Source of the DNA: Flavobacteriales bacterium
GTDB lineage: Bacteria > Bacteroidota > Bacteroidia > Flavobacteriales_F > PHOS-HE28
Reading direction: 5' to 3'
Length of the DNA: 16,851 bases
Assembly: GCA_025455765.1 (NCBI GenBank)
Contig: JALOLX010000038.1
Span: 1-16,851, forward strand
Below the pieces are notes generated by a model. The model made no database searches and was not told where the DNA came from. It saw only the letters and a program-made list of their open reading frames with translations. A program made the translations under genes and the position numbers. This document shows positions 13,333 through 16,851 of the stretch, in pieces. Each line of letters begins with the position of its first letter. The first letter of the stretch is position 1.

Positions 13333-16300
13333 GCCGGGAAGGAGCTCCCGGCTCGTGGTAGCCCTCGCGGATGCCACGCACGAAGTACATGGCGATGCTG
13401 CCCTTGTTCTTGGCCGCCACCTCGCCGCGCGATTCACAGACGAAGCGGTCCTTCACCAAGGCATAGGTGGCCGCGCTGATGTTCACTTCGCCGGGTGCAC
13501 CGCTGCTTTCCAGTCGGCTTGCGGTGTTCACCGTATCGCCCCAGATGTCGTAGGCGAACTTGCGCTTGCCCACCACACCGGCCACCACCGGACCGCTGTG
13601 CAGACCGATCCGCAGCGCCCATGGCGTGGCTCCTTTGGCTTCGCGGTCCGTGCGCCACTGGTCCATCAGATCGCGCACTTCCAACGCAGCCAGCACACAG
13701 GCCGTGGCGTGGTGCGGATCCTGCGCAGGCACTCCGGCGGCGCACATATAGCTGTCGCCGATGGTCTTGATCTTCTCGATGCGGTAGCGGCCCACGATCT
13801 CATCGAACTTGATGAAGCACTGGTCCAGTTCGTTCACCAGCTCCTCCGGGGTCATCCGTTCAGCCGCCTGCGTGAAGCCCTTCATATCGGTGAAGAGCAC
13901 GGTGACCTGCTCGTGGCGGCGTGCCGTGGCCTTGCCCTTGTCCTTCAATTCTTCGCTGATCTCCTTGGGAAGGATGTTGAGCAACAGGTCCTCGATGCGT
14001 CCCTTCTGCCCTTCGATCTCGCGGGCCTGGGCCACCACTTCGGCGGTGCGTTCTTCCACCTTGCGCTCCAGGATCTGATTGCGCAGCCGCAGCTGACGTT
14101 CGCGCAGCTTGATGTAGCTGAACAAGGAGGTGCCGAGCACCAAGGCCAGCGCGGTGTAGAACCACCAGGAGCGATACCAGGGCGGAAGGATGGTGAAGGT
14201 CAATTGCGCGGGCGGGTCGCTCCATTCCCCTGTGCGGTCCATGGCCTTGACCAGGAAGACATAGTCGCCCGGTGGTAGCGCTGGATAGTACGCATCCGTG
14301 GCGGTGGTGATGGGTTGCCAATCCTCATCCAGGCCTTCCAGCTTCACCTGATAGCGGACCGCTCCCGGATCGCTCAACGCCACACTGCCGTAGGCGATCC
14401 GGATGCTGCGTTCCGAATGGCTCAGGCTGTTGTCGGTCTCGATGGGGCGATCCTCCAGGTTCACCTTCCAACCGCGGATGGCCACCAGGGGCGCCACATT
14501 GCGGTCCTGTTCCGGTGCTCCGCCCACGCGGGTGGCACCGTTCACCGTACCGAACCAGATACTGCCATCCCGTGTGGCACAGGCTGCATGCGGCTTCACC
14601 TCGATGCCTGTGAACCCTGCCCGTTCGGTGAAGGCGATGAAGCCACCTTTCTTGGGCCGCCACTTGTTGAGGCCCTTGTTGGTGCCGATCCATACATGTC
14701 CACGACTATCGATGACCAGGGCCTTGATGGTATTGCTCAACAGGCCTTCCTGCACGGTGAACCGCTGTACCTCCTTGCCGTCCTTCAATACGATGATCCC
14801 TTGCCCTTCGGTGCCCACCCATAGGCGGCCTTCGCCATCCTCTACGAAGGCGGTGGCCGTAAAGCTCTTGCCCAGGTCCACGGCCTTGGCCTGCCCGTTG
14901 TCGATGCGGGTGATGCCCGATACCGTGCTACCGACCCAGATGGTACCACCCTTCGCACGGTAGATGGCCAGTACGTGGTCGCCGGCGAGGCCTTCTTCCT
15001 TGGTGTAGACGGTGGGTACCGTGCCAGAGCCCGGCAGGTAGCGCCGCACTCCGTTGAGGCCGCCCACCCACAGTTCGCCGGTCTGGCCCAACTCCAGCGC
15101 AGTGACCTTGTTCTCGGCCAAGCCGCCGGAGAGCTCGATGTCGTACACTGCTTTCCCCGTGCGGGTATCGTAGCGCAGCAGACCGCCATTGTCCGTGCCG
15201 ATCCAGATGGTGCCCTTGTCATCCTCGCGCAGGTGCCTGATGAAGTTGGTGGTCAGGCGTCCCTGCTGCATGGTGATGGTCTCTGGGCGGCTGTTGCCTT
15301 CCCCATCGTTCCAGACCAGGATCCCACCGTTGGTGCCGAACCAGGTGCGCCCTTGCCGATCCTCCAGCACCGCCCACACCTGAGGGTCGACCAGACCGTC
15401 CGCATCGCCGATGCTGACAAAGCGTTCGCCCTTGAAGATGTCAAGGCCGCTGTCGTTGGTTCCGATCAACAGGTTGCCTTCGCGGTCGCGGGTGATGCAG
15501 CGGACGAAGGTGCTGTGCAAGCCACGGCGCTGATCGAAGACCTGAAGTCCGTCCTTGCCCGCCTTCACTGCGCCCCCATCCACCGTGCCGATCCAGATCT
15601 GACCTTCGGCATCCTCGCCGAAGCAATAGACGATGGCGCTGGGCATGCCATTACTGGGGTCGAAGCGTTGGCTGCTGCCACCGTCCGGTGCAATGCGGAA
15701 CGCGCCGCCCCCATCGGTACCCACCCAAAGTGCCCCATCAGAGGCCTGGAAGCAGCTCGTGGGAGCGAAGGCTTCAGGGACACCGGGCAAGGGGATGGGC
15801 TGCGCGGTGTTACCGCTGAGCTTCACGATGCTCCCTCCCACTTCCACAAAGCCCACGCTGCCGTCCTTCAGTGTGGTGGCGCCGAGCAGCTTCTCACGAA
15901 TGGCCGCAGCGCTCAACCGCTCTGCACGGAAGTCGTCGCCGTCCAATGTGACCCGCCAGGCACCTTGTCCAGCTGTAGCCAGCCAGATGTTCCCGGAACT
16001 GTCCTGAGCGACGCCCGTGATCCCAGCGTTCATCCCTTCGGACGGTCGATGCGCTTGGAAGCGTGCGTTCTGCACCACCGTAACGCCACCGTCCAAGTGG
16101 CCCGCCCACAGTCGCCCATCGGTATCCACCAGCAGGGACCGCACGCCACCCCGAGCGGCACCATCGGCCGGACCGTAGGTGACAATGGAGTTACCGTCGT
16201 AGCTGGCCAGTCCCGCTTCGGTGCCCAACCATACGGTGCCATAGGCATCCTGAACGACCGCATAGACCTTGGAGGCCGGCAGGTTCTGCTGCACCGAGAT

Positions 16301-16387
16301 GTTCTCGAAGAAGTAGCGCTGGGCCTGGAGCGACCAGACGGTGCAGGCAGTGAACAGGACGAGCAGGGTCCGCAGGGAGGCGCGCAT
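13298..16387 (-). CDS. Receptor-type class III adenylate cyclase with double Reg_prop propeller
   Basis: This 1029-residue protein is predicted to sense a periplasmic signal and make cAMP in the cytoplasm. The order is: signal peptide 1-23 (ending L-Q-A-Q); fourteen Reg_prop-like blades at about 43-residue spacing (W-x-G-T motifs from residue 53 to 612), which would form two seven-bladed propellers; Y_Y_Y domain about 660-735; membrane segment about 741-760; coiled coil about 763-805; and cyclase domain about 826-1005. The cyclase has metal-binding Asp834 (LFTDMKGFT) and Asp878 (TIGDSY), adenine-selecting Lys874 (KIKTIGD) and Asp947 (YDIWG), and transition-state residues Asn954 and Arg958 (DTVNTASR). 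All are intact and indicate ATP rather than GTP as substrate. The ATG at 16387 overlaps the caspase-like gene stop (TGATG), and GTG 16390 is an alternative. In most Reg_prop receptors the output is a histidine kinase. Confidence 0.93.
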   Translation of the reverse strand: MRASLRTLLVLFTACTVWSLQAQRYFFENISVQQNLPASKVYAVVQDAYGTVWLGTEAGLASYDGNSIVTYGPADGAARGGVRSLLVDTDGRLWAGHLDGGVTVVQNARFQAHRPSEGMNAGITGVAQDSSGNIWLATAGQGAWRVTLDGDDFRAERLSAAAIREKLLGATTLKDGSVGFVEVGGSIVKLSGNTAQPIPLPGVPEAFAPTSCFQASDGALWVGTDGGGAFRIAPDGGSSQRFDPSNGMPSAIVYCFGEDAEGQIWIGTVDGGAVKAGKDGLQVFDQRRGLHSTFVRCITRDREGNLLIGTNDSGLDIFKGERFVSIGDADGLVDPQVWAVLEDRQGRTWFGTNGGILVWNDGEGNSRPETITMQQGRLTTNFIRHLREDDKGTIWIGTDNGGLLRYDTRTGKAVYDIELSGGLAENKVTALELGQTGELWVGGLNGVRRYLPGSGTVPTVYTKEEGLAGDHVLAIYRAKGGTIWVGSTVSGITRIDNGQAKAVDLGKSFTATAFVEDGEGRLWVGTEGQGIIVLKDGKEVQRFTVQEGLLSNTIKALVIDSRGHVWIGTNKGLNKWRPKKGGFIAFTERAGFTGIEVKPHAACATRDGSIWFGTVNGATRVGGAPEQDRNVAPLVAIRGWKVNLEDRPIETDNSLSHSERSIRIAYGSVALSDPGAVRYQVKLEGLDEDWQPITTATDAYYPALPPGDYVFLVKAMDRTGEWSDPPAQLTFTILPPWYRSWWFYTALALVLGTSLFSYIKLRERQLRLRNQILERKVEERTAEVVAQAREIEGQKGRIEDLLLNILPKEISEELKDKGKATARRHEQVTVLFTDMKGFTQAAERMTPEELVNELDQCFIKFDEIVGRYRIEKIKTIGDSYMCAAGVPAQDPHHATACVLAALEVRDLMDQWRTDREAKGATPWALRIGLHSGPVVAGVVGKRKFAYDIWGDTVNTASRLESSGAPGEVNISAATYALVKDRFVCESRGEVAAKNKGSIAMYFVRGIREGYHEPGAPSRPNARLLQDIGR

Positions 16388-16851
16388 CACCGGGTCAGTT
16401 CGTAGAAGGAGGCATCGCTACCGGCCGCATCGGAGACCACCACGGTGTTGGTGACGCTCTCGCTGTAGTTCTGGATCAGGTTCTTCAGGGGGCCGTAGTT
16501 GTAGAAGGAGTAGATGTCGTCCTTCTTGCCGTCCACGGGGATCCAATAGCTCTTGCCACCCACGGTGCGGCCGTGGCCGGAGTACCACACCAGCACGGTG
16601 TTCACCTTGTTGGTGCGCACCAGGTCGCGCAGCTCGGTGCTGAAGAAGCGCTCCAGCTGCTGCTTGCTCAGGTTCTTCTTGGTGATGGTCTTCTGCACAT
16701 TGTACTTGCCGAAGGCCTTCTGCATCTTGGCCGCATCGCTCCCCTGCCCCTGCAGCGCGGGGAAGCTCTTGTAGTCGCTGTTCTCGATGTACACCACCCA
16801 GGTGACGCCGCTGGACACCGGCGTGCCGGCCACAGGCTTCTCCACCGGCTT
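16387..16851 (-). CDS. Caspase-family protein, C-terminal part (probable pseudo-caspase; cut by window edge)
   Basis: The frame is open to the right edge, so only the C-terminal 154 residues are seen. They match the large-subunit half of a bacterial caspase-like domain: first strand VTWVVYIENSDYKSFPALQG, then helix and strand, then WYSGHG with the catalytic His. SYWIPVDGKKDD follows, and the final strand is NTVVVSDAAGSDASFYELTR. The position of the nucleophile, normally D-A-C, is D-A-A here, 50 residues after the His. The protein stops 13 residues later, so the small-subunit half found in full-length caspases is missing. It is therefore probably inactive as a protease and may act as a binding or scaffold protein. 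It is translationally coupled to the adenylate cyclase. Its N-terminal region and promoter lie outside the window. Confidence 0.8.
   Translation of the reverse strand, partial: KPVEKPVAGTPVSSGVTWVVYIENSDYKSFPALQGQGSDAAKMQKAFGKYNVQKTITKKNLSKQQLERFFSTELRDLVRTNKVNTVLVWYSGHGRTVGGKSYWIPVDGKKDDIYSFYNYGPLKNLIQNYSESVTNTVVVSDAAGSDASFYELTR

Noticed and set aside
13298..16387. Possibility that the cyclase and caspase-like frames are one broken gene
   Set aside because: The cyclase frame begins with a complete signal peptide right after the overlap, so it is a separate exported protein rather than a frameshifted continuation.
14975..16405. Plus-strand open frame of 476 codons opposite the cyclase propeller region
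   Set aside because: It is the antisense shadow of the repeated propeller coding sequence and has no recognisable domain.

Overview
The window looks like ordinary chromosome of a GC-rich member of the Bacteroidota, probably Flavobacteriales-like. Three things point there: family-specific genes (a roughly 300-residue NusB, DUF3276/PUR, DUF5683, a signal peptidase I with an N-terminal DUF5684-type domain), the gene order parA-parB-DUF5683-dapB-lepB, and -7 promoter boxes of the Bacteroidota form TAnnTTTG with little Shine-Dalgarno signal. I see no tRNA, rRNA, CRISPR array, insertion sequence or clear transfer signature.

Region 1 (1-3022, minus strand) is a tight operon: an amino-acid dehydrogenase of the Glu/Leu/Phe/Val family, nusB, a DUF1573 lipoprotein, yajC and the start of coaE, which runs off the left edge. 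A short divergent promoter region (3023-3212) separates it from an ABC exporter half-transporter (3213-5096). Its Walker B is followed by Asp where the catalytic Glu is expected. A DUF3276/PUR nucleic-acid-binding gene follows from its own clear promoter (TTTG-N19-TATATTTG). It converges on a 180-codon gene of unknown function on the minus strand.

Region 2 (6092-13332, plus strand) begins with a 291-bp intergenic stretch holding a 29-bp imperfect palindrome upstream of parA. Then come parA and parB (ATGA overlap), a DUF5683 membrane protein, dapB, two tandem divergent lepB copies, a small lipoprotein, and a NUDIX hydrolase of the CoA-pyrophosphatase type (GTGA overlap with the lipoprotein). 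The parAB genes serve chromosome segregation, dapB serves lysine and diaminopimelate synthesis, and the LepB pair serves protein export.

Region 3 (13298-16851, minus strand) is the most unusual part. The C-terminal end of a caspase-family protein, with Ala where the catalytic Cys is expected and no room for the rest of the fold, ends in a TGATG overlap with a 1029-residue receptor-type adenylate cyclase. The cyclase has a signal peptide, 14 Reg_prop-like beta-propeller blades, a Y_Y_Y domain, one membrane segment, a coiled coil, and a class III cyclase domain with all key residues present. This looks like a two-gene sensory unit: a periplasmic double-propeller sensor making cAMP, coupled in translation to a likely pseudo-caspase. 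The cyclase 3' end overlaps the convergent NUDIX gene by 35 bp. The promoter and the N-terminal part of the caspase protein lie beyond the right edge.
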